From: Artemia franciscana
Lineage: Eukaryota > Arthropoda > Branchiopoda > Anostraca > Artemiidae
Direction: 5' to 3'
NCBI RefSeq assembly: GCF_032884065.1
Contig: NC_088863.1
Span: forward strand, 46,645,797-46,709,796
DNA: 64,000 nucleotides
Part shown: positions 10,330 through 21,048 of the stretch, one piece after another
Position numbering within the stretch: position 1 is the first letter of the stretch
Layout of the letters: each line of letters opens with the position of its first letter
Made by a program: the position numbers and the translations under genes
The notes under the pieces: generated by a model
Told to the model about the DNA's origin: nothing
Seen by the model: the letters and a program-made list of their open reading frames with translations, nothing else
Database searches by the model: none

Positions 10330-11395
10330 TGATATTAATATTTGTGATAATAATAAATTAAGTTTTAAAATGTATAATAAAACGGACGATTTTGATTTTG
10401 AAGTGATTAGTTTCCCATTCCCTGAAAGTAATATACACTCAAATATCACATATTCAGCGTTTTCCCACAGTTACTTCGTTATGCAAGGATTTGTAGTAAT
10501 TATATTGATTTTAAAAATAGATGTAAAATCTTAAGCCAAACATTGATATCAAGAGGTTTTCTGCAAATAAATTAACTTGGCAATTTAAAAAATTTAGTTT
10601 TCATTATAACGAACTTTTGAATAAATATCAAAAGAATTATCTAGAAATACTTAAAGAAATTTTCAACTAATTTCGGAGGTTCGAGAAATGTTGTCGCAGC
10701 GCCATTTATTTTGAATTGTGTTTCTAATTGAGCGGATTTTTTTTTTAAATTAGCCACATGGTAAAGATAAATTCTATAATTTTTTAGTTCATTCAGGTTT
10801 TCTGCAATGTGTTAATATTTGTGATTTGGTAAAATTTATAATATTTAGTTTACCTATTGTTGCTAAAAAGATGGATATATTAACAGGATAAGCTTGTTTT
10901 GGTTTTACTTGGTTGTTTTACATTTGCTGTTTTTTTTTCTTTCATAGGCATGAATTTTGGGGGTGATACCTGACACGGGGATGCCATGGATATTCTGTGG
11001 TAGCCACAACACTGTGCTGGGTAGAGAATTTAAAGTGGCGAAACCCTATATAGACCAGTTTATTCTCCTGATGAGCCCTTGTGTTGGATTTTGCCTCTGA
11101 ATTATTTGTCTATATTATTTTTTCTATTGTTTGGTAAATGACGACTTATACTTATTGACGACATGACTGCCTGTCCATGGATTATTCTTTATGGTTGATT
11201 GTGTATGGCTATGCTGTTTGACCTATGTGATTGTATGGATGAGTAGGGTTAAGGCCTCATTCAAGTGCTGGTCTATATTAATCACTAATTTAGGATAACA
11301 GTCTTCCTTTTCTCCTTCTGTCTCTCTCTCTCTTTTTTTTTGTGTTTGTGTTTGTGCTGTTGCATTGGTGATTTCTCTTTTAATGATATATATAT
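10330..11395 (+). mobile_element. Penelope-like element, copy 1, 5'-truncated
   Basis: Starts inside the reverse transcriptase: INICDNNKLSFKMYNKTDD then FPFPESNIHSNITY (10332-10455), followed by a frameshifted thumb region to about 10668 (CKILS, NKLTWQFKKF, NYLEILKEIFN). About 700 bp of non-coding 3' sequence follow, nearly identical to the reverse complement of 18211-18900, ending in the TTGCATTGGTGATTTCTC terminal sequence at about 11335-11395. The 5' truncation is usual for target-primed insertion. No GIY-YIG endonuclease domain is seen after the RT. Confidence 0.75.
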
Positions 11396-11412
11396 ATATA
11401 TATATATATATA

Positions 11413-12215
11413 CTAGCTGTTGGGGTGGCGCTTCGCGCCACCCCAACACCTAGTTGGTGGGGCGCTTCGCGCCCCCCCAAGCCCCCCCCGCGCGCGTAAG
11501 TCGTTACGCGCCATTGTAGTTGTGTCCCTGTGTCCCACCTGTGAATAGAGATAGATATAAATATATGTTTTTAACTACGTAAAACATGCGAATATACAAC
11601 ATTCTTCGCTGTCCCATTGTCTGTGCATATAATAGATTGTCAGGTTTACTAACTCTTGAACATGCAACATATAATTGTCCATGGGAAAAACAATCCGTAT
11701 TCAGATCTATACCTCATTATTCTAATGATGTGTCCTGTGTCCCGGTCGTCATTTTATATTCCCTGTGTCCCGGTCGTCATTTTTTTCCCGGTGTCCCAGT
11801 TTGTAATTTCTCTTTGAGTGTCCCGGTCGTCATTTATATTCCCTGTGTCCCGGTGTCCCGGTCGTCATTTGTGTCCCGGTCTGTAATTCCTATTCGAACA
11901 ATCCCTGTGTCCCGGTGGTCATTTATATATCCCGCCTGTGCCCCGGCGTCCCTGTTGTAGTTGTGTCCCTGTGTCCCGGTCGTCATTTATATTCCCTGTG
12001 TCCCGGTCGTGATTGTGTCCGGGGTGTCCCAGTCTGTAATTTCTCTTTGAGGTTCCCGGTCGTCACTTATATTCCCTCTGTCTCGGTCTAATGACGTTAC
12101 CGTCAAAGCAAAAATGACGACAACTAATTTCATGACGTCAACCGACACAGAAACATGACGTCACCTGATCCACAGATCTTCAGACAGACAGACAACTTAT
12201 TTTTATATATATAGA
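11413..12215 (-). mobile_element. Non-autonomous Helitron 1 (about 800 bp)
   Basis: On the minus strand the element starts TCTATATATATAAAAATAAG at 12215 and ends CTAG at 11413. The last bases are preceded by a hairpin with arms GGGGTGGCGC and GCGCCACCCC. The neighbours are A before TC and T after CTAG, the canonical Helitron A|T insertion. Inside are a second GC-rich hairpin, a decayed helicase C-terminus (11580-11730) and a TGTCCCGGTCGTCATTTATA minisatellite (11735-12090). No intact coding. Confidence 0.85.
11735..12090 (+). repeat. TGTCCCGGTCGTCATTTATA minisatellite in Helitron 1
   Basis: Roughly ten imperfect copies of a 25-35-bp unit built from TGTCCCGGTCGTCATTTATA and TTCCCTG. Related arrays occur at 12930-13030, 15475-15605 and 16455-16750. 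The unit resembles the helicase segment just before the NKAQGQ motif in the copy at 16440-16480. Confidence 0.75.
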
Positions 12216-12219
12216 TATA

Positions 12220-13572
12220 CTAGCTGTTGGGGTGGCGCTTCGCGCCACCCCAACACCTAGTTGGTGGGGGCGCTTCGCGCCCCCCCCAAGCCCCCCGCGC
12301 GCGTAAGTCGTTACGCGCCATAATAGTTACGCGCCATTGTAGTTGTGTCCCTATGTCCCACCTGTGAATATAGATATATATATATATATGGTTTTAACTA
12401 CGTAAAACTTGCGAATATACAACATTCTTTGCTGTCCCATTGTCTTTGCATATAAATAGATTGTCAGGTTATCCCCTGTTTCCCCCGGTGTCCCCGTTGT
12501 AGTTGTGTCCCTGTGTCCCGGTCGTCATTTATATTCCCTGTGTCCCGGGTCCCGGTCATCATTTGTATCCCGGTGTCCCGGTCTGTATATACATTCGTTT
12601 TTTAGTTTTGTTTTCTCCTTTATTTTTTTCCTTTTTTTTTCTTTTTTAGCTTATTTAGATTTTTAGATTTTTTAGTTTTTTTTATTAGTTTTTAGTTGGT
12701 GGGGGCGCTTCGCGCCCCCCCCCAAGCCCCCCCGCGCGCGCAAGTCGTTACGCGCCATAATAGTTACGCGCCATTGTAGTTGTGTCCCTATGTCCCACCT
12801 GTGAATATAGATATATATATATATATGGTTTTAACTACGTAAAAACTTGCGAATATACAACATTCTTTGCTGTCCCATTGTCTTTGCATATAAATAGATT
12901 GTCAGGTTATCCCCCTGTTTCCCCCGGTGTCCCCGTTGTAGTTGTGTCCCTGTGTCCCGTCGTCATTTATATTCCCTGTGTCCCGGGTCCCGGTCATCAT
13001 TTGTATCCCGGTGTCCCGGTCTGTATATACATTCGTTTTTTAGTTTTGTTTTTCTCCTTTATTTTTTCCTTTTTTTTTCTTTTTTAGCTTATTTAGATTT
13101 TTAGATTTTTTAGTTTTTTTTATTAGTTTTTAGTTTTTATTTCTTTTTAGTTTTTTTGTCCCGGTCGTCATTTATATCCCCCTGTTTCCCCCGGTGTCCC
13201 CGTTGTAGTTGTGTCCCTGTGTCCCAGTCGTTATTTATTTTTTAGTTTTTTACCTTTTTTTAGTTTTTTAGTTTTTTAGCTTTTTAATTTTTTTATTAGT
13301 TTTTAGTTTTTTTTGTAGTTTTTGCCTTTTTTTTAGTTTTTTTAGTTTTTTAGCTTTTTATTAGTTTTTAGTTTTTTTTGTAGTTTTTTGCCTTTTTTAG
13401 TTTTTTTAGTTTTTTAGCTTTTTATTTTTTTTATTAGTTTTTAGTTTTTTTTGTAGTTTTTGCCTTTTTTAGTTTTTTCAGTTTTGACGTCACCTGATCC
13501 AGTTTTTCAGGTGACGTCACCTGATCCACGATCCACAGATCCACAGACAACTTATTTTTATATATATATAGA
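12220..13572 (-). mobile_element. Helitron 2 (about 1.35 kb), left arm of the palindrome
   Basis: Minus-strand element starting with TC at 13572 and ending CTAG at 12220, with A before and T after. It has the same double GC-rich hairpin 3' end as Helitron 1. It contains a tandem duplication: about 12262-12690 is repeated at 12693-13100, including the hairpin, the helicase tail and the minisatellite. T-rich filler fills 13080-13480. It is the mirror image of Helitron 4 (14775-15982), apart from indels. Confidence 0.8.
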
Positions 13573-14122
13573 TAGTTTTTTTTTTTTTACTTATGTCCTG
13601 GTCGTCATTTATACTCCCTGTATCCCGGTGCTTTGTTGATTGCTAATCGAACATTCCTTTTGTCCTGGTCGCTTTCTCTTTGAGTGTCGTCATTTATTAG
13701 TTTTTTTCCTTTTTTTTTTAGTTTTTTATTGGTTTTTACCTTTATTTTAGCTTATTTTTCAGTTTTTTCCTTTTTTTAGTTTTTTTTTATTTTTTATTTT
13801 TTTTAGTTTTTTACCTTTTTTTAGTTTTTTTAGTTTTTTTAGTTTTTTAGCTTTTTACTTTTTTTATTAGTTTTTAGTTTTTTTTTGTAGTTTTTGCCTT
13901 TTTTTAGTTTTTTCAGTTTTTTTTTAGTTTTTTATGGTTTTTACCTTTATAGTTTTTTTAGTTTTTAGCTTTTTTATTTTTTTTATTAGTTTTTAGTTTT
14001 TTTTTGTAGTTTTTGCCTTTTTTTAGTTTTTTCAGTTGTGACGTCACCTAATCCAGTTTTTTCAGGTGACGTCACCTGACACATCCATCCACACATCCAC
14101 AGACAACTTATTTTTATATAGA
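13573..14122 (-). mobile_element. Helitron 3 fragment, inner left arm
   Basis: Minus-strand Helitron 5' portion: terminus CTATATAAAAATAAGTTGTC at about 14100-14122, then GGATG repeats, TGACGTCACCTGA motifs and TTTTTAG filler, with a helicase-derived GATTGCTAATCGAACATTCC remnant near 13640. Helitron 2 interrupts it at 13572. It mirrors 14221-14774. Confidence 0.65.
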
Positions 14123-14149
14123 TAGATAGATATCTATCTATCTATATCT

Positions 14150-14220
14150 TCTATATATATAAAAATAAGTTGTCTGTGGATGGATGTTGGGGTGGCGCGA
14201 AGCGCCACCCCAACAGCTAG
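14150..14220 (+). mobile_element. 71-bp minimal Helitron (both ends, no interior)
   Basis: Begins TCTATATATATAAAAATAAG followed by TTGTCTGTGGATGGATG, then passes directly into the 3' hairpin (arms GGGGTGGCGC and GCGCCACCCC) and ends AACAGCTAG followed by T. It is a 5' terminus joined to a 3' terminus with nothing between. The base before TC is T rather than A, so the exact 5' boundary is uncertain. Confidence 0.65.
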
Positions 14221-14774
14221 TATATAAAAATAAGTTGTCTGTCTGTGGATGGATGGATGGATGTGTCAGGTGACGTCACCTGAAAAAACTGGATTAGGTG
14301 ACGTCAAAACTGAAAAAACTAAAAAAAGGCAAAAACTACAAAAAAAACTAAAAACTAATAAAAAAAATAAAAAAGCTAAAAAACTAAAAAAACTATAAAG
14401 GTAAAACCAATAAAAAACTAAAAAAAAAACTGAAAAAACTAAAAAAAGGCAAAAACTACAAAAAAAAACTAAAAACTAATAAAAAAAGTAAAAAAAGCTA
14501 AAAAACTAAAGAAACTAAAAAAACTAAAAAAAGGTAAAAAACTAAAAAAATAAAAAATAAATAAAAACTAAAAAAAGGAAAAAACTGAAAAATAAGCTAA
14601 AATAAAGGTAAAAACCAATAAAAAACTAAAAAAAAAGGAAAAAAAACTAATAAATGACGACACTCAAAGAGAAAGCGACCAGGACAAAAGGAATGTTCGA
14701 TTAGCAATCAACAAAGCACCGGGACACAGGGAGTATAAATGACGACCAGGACATAAGTAAAAAAAAAAAAACTA
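14221..14774 (+). mobile_element. Helitron fragment, inner right arm
   Basis: Plus-strand mirror of 13573-14122: TATATAAAAATAAGTTGTCT start lacking its TC, GGATG repeats, TGACGTCACC motifs, AAAAACTAAAAA filler and the GTTCGATTAGCAATCAACAA helicase remnant at 14695-14715. Helitron 4 begins where this ends. Confidence 0.6.
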
Positions 14775-15982
14775 TCTATATATATAAAAATAAGTTGTCT
14801 GTGATCTGTGGATCGTGGATCAGGTGACGTCACCTGAAAAAACTGGATCAGGTGACGTCAAAACTGAAAAAACTAAAAAAAGGCAAAAACTACAAAAAAA
14901 CTAAAAACTAATAAAAAAATAAAAAAGCTAAAAAACTAAATAAACTAAAAAAAGGCAAAAACTACAAAAAAAACTAAAAACTAATAAAAAAGCTAAAAAA
15001 CTAAAAAAACTAAAAAAAAGGCAAAACTACAAAAAAACTAAAAACTAATAAAAAAAATAAAAAAGCTAAAAAACTAAAAAACTAAAAAAATTAAAAAAAG
15101 GTAAAAAACTAAAAAAACTAAAAACTAAAAAAAAACTAAAAAAGGTAAAAACTAAAAGAACTAAAAAAGAAAAAAATAAATGACGACACTCAAAGAGAAA
15201 GCGACCAGGACAAAAGGAATGTTCGATTAGCAATCAACAAAGCACCGGGACACAGGGAGTATAAATGACGACCAGGACACAAGTAAAAAAAAAAAATTAA
15301 CAAAACTAAAAAGAAGGTAAAAACTACAAAAAAACTAAAAAGAAAAAAAAACTAAAAACTAATAAAAAAACTAAAAAATCTAAAAATCTAAATAAACTAA
15401 AAAAGAAAAAAAAAGGAAAAAAATAAAGGAGAAAAACAAAACTAAAAAACGAATGTATATACAGACCGGGACACCGGGATACAAATGACGACCGGGACCC
15501 GGGACACAGGGAATATAAATGACGACCGGGACACAGGGACACAACTACAACGGGGACACCGGGGGAAACAGGGGGATGTAAATGACGACCGGGACACCGG
15601 GACAGGGAATGGTCGATTAGCAATCACCATCAACAAAGCTCAAGGGCAATCATTAGAATCATGAGGTATAGATCTGAATACAGATTGTTTTCCCATGGAC
15701 CATTATATGTTGCATGTTCAAGAGTCGGTAAACCTGACAATCTATTTATATGCAAAGACAATGGGACAGCAAAGAATGTTGTATATTCGCAAGTTTTACG
15801 TAGTTAAAACCATATATATATATCTATCTATATTCACAGGTGGGACATAGGGACACAACTACAATGGCGCGTAACTATTATGGCGCGTAACGACTTACGC
15901 GCGCGGGGGGGCTTGGGGGGGGCGCGAAGCGCCCCCACCAACTAGGTGTTGGGGTGGCGCGAAGCGCCACCCCAACAGCTAG
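14775..15982 (+). mobile_element. Helitron 4 (about 1.2 kb), right arm of the palindrome
   Basis: Starts TCTATATATATAAAAATAAG at 14775 after A and ends CTAG at 15979-15982 before T. It carries A-rich filler, a GACGACCGGGACAC minisatellite (15475-15605), a recognisable helicase C-terminus (15606-15810) and two GC-rich hairpins near the 3' end (15905-15935 and 15951-15973). Each hairpin is followed within a few bases by CTAG. Confidence 0.85.
15606..15810 (+). pseudogene. Helitron helicase (Pif1-like) C-terminal remnant
   Basis: Frames give RLAITINKAQGQSLE (about 15615-15658), then GIDLNTDCF and a frameshifted tail corresponding to the [15 protein letters not shown] region preserved at 16258-16542. 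This is the last conserved motif region of Helitron Pif1-type helicases. It is non-functional: a stop follows the QSLES segment and there is at least one shift. Confidence 0.7.
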
Positions 15983-15987
15983 TATAT

Positions 15988-16076
<89 letters not shown>
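15983..16076. repeat. (AT)n tract
   Basis: About 90 bases of nearly pure AT dinucleotide immediately 3' of Helitron 4, with one slip (ATATAATATA) near 15998. The open frames on both strands are artefacts. Length is likely polymorphic or collapsed in assembly. Confidence 0.95.
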
Positions 16077-16078
<2 letters not shown>

Positions 16079-16082
16079 GTAC

Positions 16083-16878
<796 letters not shown>

Positions 16879-17344
16879 TACAGTTTCTTCTTTAGTTTTT
16901 TTCTTTTTTAGTTTTTTCTTTTTTTAGTTTCTTCTTTTTATTGATTTGTTTTCTTCAATTTGTCAATGTTCATTCTAACATTGACATTTGGAAAAATCTT
17001 TACGTGCCAAGCATGCTAAAGCTCCAACAATTTATATTAAACCTCAAACTTTGGGGTATCTGTTTTAAGGTTTTCAAATTACTTTAATCTATTGTCAAAA
17101 TATATTGAAATATTTGTGCAATTCCCAATTTTTTTTAGTTTTTTTCTTTTTTTTTAGTTTTTTAGCCTTTTTTATTTTTTTTTTATTTTTAGTTTTTTAT
17201 CTTTTTTAGTTTTTTAAGTTTTTCTTTTTAGTATTTTTTTTAGTTTTTTACCATTTTTTTTTTCGAATTACTTTAATCCATTGTCAAAATATTTCGAAAT
17301 ATTTATGCAATTTCCAGTTTTTACATTCTAGTTTGTTTTCTTTT
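16879..17344. repeat. T-rich filler with a ~55-bp direct repeat
   Basis: TTTTTAG filler interrupted by a segment ending TACTTTAATCTATTGTCAAA (about 17080-17135) that recurs at 17265-17320. No coding is seen. Confidence 0.55.
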
Positions 17345-17353
17345 ATATATATA

Positions 17354-17409
<56 letters not shown>
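17345..17409. repeat. (AT)n tract
   Basis: About 65 bases of AT dinucleotide, ending in a short GT run, at the 3' side of the next Helitron fragment. Confidence 0.9.
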
Positions 17410-17417
<8 letters not shown>

Positions 17418-18207
17418 TTTAACTACGTAAAACTTGCGAACATACAACATTCTTCGCTGTACCATTGTCTGTCCATATAAATAGATTGTCAGGTTTACCG
17501 ACTCTTGAACATGACATGCAAAATATAATTGTCCATGGGAAAAACAATCCGTATTCAGATCTATACCTCATGATTCTAATGATTCCCCTTGAGCTTTGTT
17601 CATGGTGATTGCTAATCGAACATTCCCTGTGTCCCCGTCGTCATTTATATATCCCCCTGTGCCCCCAGTGTCCCTGTCTGTATATGCATTCGTTTTTGAA
17701 TTGGTATATGATGAAATTTTTAGTTTTTTTCTTTTTTTCTTTTTAGTTTTCTTTTGGTTTTTACCTTTTTTTTTAGATTTTTTTTGTTTTTTTTTTCTTT
17801 TTTCTTTTTAGTTTTTTTTGTAGTTTTTACCTTTTTTAGTTTTTTTATTTTTATTTATATTTTTCTAGTTTTCTTTTTCTCCTTTATTTTTCAGTTTTTT
17901 TCCTTTTTTTATTTTTTTTTATTTTTAGTTTTTATTTTTATTAGTTTTTTACCTTTTATCATTTTTTTTAGTTTTTAGTTTTTTTAGTTTTTTTATTAGT
18001 GTGTAGTTTTCTTGTAGTTTTTGCCTTTTTTTAAGCCAAGGTTCGAACCTGGAACCTCTTGAACCTAGAACCTGGAACATAACGCCTTACCAACTCAGCT
18101 ACATCGGCTTGAATACATTCGTTTTTGAATTGGTATATGATGAAATAATTCAGACGTCATATGCGGACAAACACGATGTCACTCGACAGACAGACAGACA
18201 ACTTATT
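17410..18207 (-). mobile_element. Helitron 6 fragment with tRNA-like module
   Basis: On the minus strand the 5' terminus ATAAAAATAAGTTGTCTGTC lies at about 18190-18207, followed by the tRNA-like module (18033-18110), T-rich filler (17700-18030), and a helicase tail (17410-17620) collinear with the copy at 16258-16542. The 5' end abuts the Penelope-like element at 18211. The 3' hairpin is missing. Confidence 0.65.
18033..18110 (-). other. tRNA-like sequence with Pol III A and B boxes
   Basis: Minus strand: A box TAGCTGAGTTGG (18090-18101) and B box GGTTCGAACC (18040-18049), about 40 bases apart. The region 18035-18051 folds as a T arm (CCAGG, loop TTCGAAC, CTTGG). The anticodon arm does not fold convincingly, so it is not a functional tRNA gene. 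It resembles a SINE head or a tRNA-derived promoter carried by the Helitron. Related copies lie at 4-65 and 803-864. Confidence 0.6.
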
Positions 18208-19130
18208 TTTATCATGAAAAGAGAAATCACCAATGAAATAGCACAAACGCAAAAAAAAGGAGATACAGAAGGAGAAAAGGAAGACTGTTTTCCTAAATTA
18301 GTGATTAATATAGACCGGCACTTGAATGAGGCCTTAACCCTACCCATCCATACGATCACATAGGTCAAACAGCATAGCCATAGACGATCACCAATAAAGA
18401 ATAATCCATGGACAGGCAGTCATGTCGTCAATAGGTATAAGTCGTCATTTACCAAACAAAAGAAAGAATAATATAGACAAATAATTCAGAGGCAACAACC
18501 CAACACAAGGGCTCATCAGGAGAATACACTGGCCTATATAGGGTTTCGCCACTTTAAATTCTCTACCCAGCACAGTGTTGTGGCTACCACAGAATATCCA
18601 TGGCATCCCCGTGTCAGGTATCACCCCCAAAATACATGCCTAGGAAAGAAAAAAAACAGTAAATGTAAAAAAAACAAGTAAAACCAAAACAAGCTTATCC
18701 TGTTAATATATCCCTCTTTTTAGCAACAATAGGTAAACTAAATATTAAAAATTTTATCAAATCACAAATATTGACACATTGCAAAAAAACCTGAATGAAC
18801 TAAATAATTATAGAATTAATCTTTACCATGTGGCTAATTTTTAAAAAATCCACTCAATTAGAAACACAATTCAAAATAAATGGCGCTGCGACAACATTTC
18901 TCGAACCTCCGAATTTAGTTGAAAATTTCTTTAAGTATTTCTAGATAATTCTTTTGATATTTATTTAAAAGTTCGTTATAATGAAAACAAAATTTTTTAA
19001 ATTGCCAAGTTAATTTATTTGTAGAAAAACCTCTTGATATCAATTTTTGGCTTAAGATTTTACATCTATTTTTAAAATCAATATAATTACTACAAATCCT
19101 TGCATAACGAAGTAACTGTGAGAAAAACGC

Positions 19131-19596
19131 TTAATATGTGATATTTGAGTGTATATTACTTTCAGGGAATGGGAAACTAACCACTTCAAAATCATCTGTT
19201 TTATTATACATTTTAAAACTTAATTTATTATTATCACAAATATTAATATTTAAATCTAAGAAATGATCTTCATGACCAGCGCCATGACTAGGCTTAAGAA
19301 TAAGCTCTGATGGATATATATTTTTAGAAATATCAATGAAATCCTTACAATTTAAGACCAAAATATCATCTAAATATCTTTTATTATTTGACAAAACATG
19401 TATTAAATTAATTGGATTATTCTTATCCATCATATATTTATATTCTAGTTGACTTAAAAACAAGTCAGCCATAAATGGGCTGGCATCCCCCCCCCCATGG
19501 GAATTCCCACAATTTGCTTGTACAAATCACCCCCAAATCTTATATAAGTATTGTATAAAACCAATTCTAATAACTCAAAAATCATATCTTGTTTCA
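19131..19596 (-). pseudogene. PLE reverse transcriptase, C-terminal half
   Basis: Contains the GIPMGG motif, MADLFLSQLEYKYM, the catalytic YLDDILVLN (D-D) and the LDLNI and FPFPESNI motifs of Penelope-type RTs. A C9 run at 19489-19497 separates GIPMGG from DASPFMADLFL by a frameshift. The LINE insertion removes continuity with the N-terminal half at 23808-24340. Confidence 0.8.
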
Positions 19597-19716
19597 GAGT
19601 TCAATGCGTTAACAGCTAAAATTGGATATTTAATGAACACTGCTAAATCAGTGAGTTTCTTGTCAAGTGAATTAATTTAAGATTTCACAATATTTGGTTT
19701 GGGATCACAGAGTTTT

Positions 19717-19872
19717 TTAATCCTGACCTAAGCTTCATAATTAATTCAGTGACCTTGTTATTTCGCAACAATTGCCTTGGAATTATAGAGACTCTTAATC
19801 CTGACCTATGCTTCATAATTAATTCAGTAACCTTGTTATTTCGCAACAATTGGCTTGGAATTTGTAATGTCA
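19717..19872 (+). repeat. LINE 1 5' UTR tandem monomers (2 x 78 bp)
   Basis: Two copies starting TTAATCCTGACCTA at 19717 and 19795, each containing TTCATAATTAATTCAGT and TATTTCGCAACAATTG, with a few differences. Tandem 5' UTR monomers act as promoters in some LINEs; that role is only inferred here. Confidence 0.75.
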
Positions 19873-19945
19873 TATATCAGTGACCTACATTTATAAATTG
19901 AACGGTTTAAATTGTGTGGTGGTTGAAAACAGGTGCCTTGAAAAG

Positions 19946-21048
19946 ATGCCAAGTATTAGCGAACAATCGGAGGATCTGAATGACTTTGAACAGATATATT
20001 CGCCTGTGTTAAATTTTGTCCAAAGTAATTGGCAGAATTCGATTTCCGAGAAGGAAATTATTGAATATGGAGTGGATTTTTTTGCTTCACCAAAAATAGT
20101 TGAAGCTAAGGCTGATTTATGGTCGAAACTTGCGCCTGATGAAATTCCCCCTCGCCGCAGTGGTGCAGAGTCTGCAACCAGTAATATTAAAGACATTCTC
20201 GATCTTTTGAAGAAGTGTGATGAAGCTAGTATCTCTATGCCAACTTATGTTATTAAACTTCCAACTGAAGTTCCAGTGTTGCCAGCTGTTGCCTATTCAC
20301 AATTAGCCTCTAAAGTTTCTAAAGTTCATCAACTTGTTCAAATTGTGTCAGCAAAGTTGGACAATTATAGCCTCAGTTACCAAAACCTATAGGCTCTAAT
20401 CGCCAGTCAACCACTATTGTCGTCTCTCAAGTGCCGTCTCATCTATTGGATCCAATTAAAAGGAAAGACGCTATTGATAAAATCAGTGGCCATGAACTTG
20501 TATCCAGTATTCGCCCGGTTCACGATAAGTGGTATGTAAATATTGATAAATCTTCTGCCGAAGACTTCCGTGCATCTGTTCCCGTCATTCTCGCCGGTAC
20601 GTCAACCAAAGAAATTTCTAAGAAATATTCGGCCATTATAAAAGGTGTTCCAGAGGATTATGCGATTCAGTCTTTCACAAATTGTAGCGGTATTGTTGCT
20701 GCCAAAAGGCTTGGCTCTTCGAAAACAGTTAAGCTTGATTTTGTTGATTCTTTTGCTAAAGCAGCTTATTTCAAAGACGGTGTAAGAATTGGTTATGAAT
20801 TCTTTAGACTGAGTGAGTTTAAGGAAATTCCAAAGTGTTGTTTTAAGTGCCGATCGCCCCATCATTTCCATTCTTCTTGTCCCAGTCCTGCGCCCAAATG
20901 TGCTCGTTGTGCCGGCCCTCATATTAGTTCAAAAGAAAATCCATGCAATGCCTCACCAAAATGTGCCAATTGCAATGGTGAACACGTGTCCTTTAGCATT
21001 TCATGCTCCGTTCTCCGTGGTTTTGCTAGTCAACAAACCTCTAAATGA
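19946..21048 (+). pseudogene. LINE 1 ORF1 (gag-like, three zinc knuckles), one frameshift
   Basis: The first part starts at ATG 19946 (MPSISEQSEDL) and stops at 20392. The protein continues in another frame from about 20370 (QLPKPIGSNRQSTTIVVSQV) to 21048. The C-terminus carries CFKC-x4-HFHSSC, CARC-x3-H and CANC-x3-H zinc-knuckle motifs typical of LINE ORF1 nucleic-acid chaperones. It is collinear with the ORF1 at 53710-54882 (shared RLPQP/QLPKP, VPxxxID and the Cys motifs). The break near 20370 inactivates it. Confidence 0.8.

Larger units (their letters stand above)
12220..15982. repeat. Large inverted repeat of Helitrons centred at 14131/14132
   Basis: Bases 12220-14131 and 14132-15982 are reverse complements over most of their length. 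Mirrored items include the outer 3' hairpins, the nested 5' terminus (13572 and 14775), the CAAAGAGAAAGCGACCAGGA block and the TGACGTCACC motifs. The centre is a perfect 32-bp palindrome at 14116-14147 of GATA/TATC repeats. The arms differ by a ~430-bp tandem duplication on the left, a ~230-bp helicase segment present only on the right, and the 71-bp insertion near the centre. Confidence 0.85.

Noticed and set aside
11735..12090. CRISPR-like array (regular TCCCGGTCGTCATTTATA units)
   Set aside because: The units are contiguous minisatellite copies without unique spacers, in a eukaryotic Helitron.
18033..18110. A functional tRNA gene
   Set aside because: A and B boxes and the T arm are good, but the anticodon arm and acceptor stem do not both fold in a standard cloverleaf.
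20602..20922. Minus-strand frames inside LINE ORFs (also 22643-22993 and 54270-54467)
   Set aside because: Shadows of the plus-strand LINE coding sequence.
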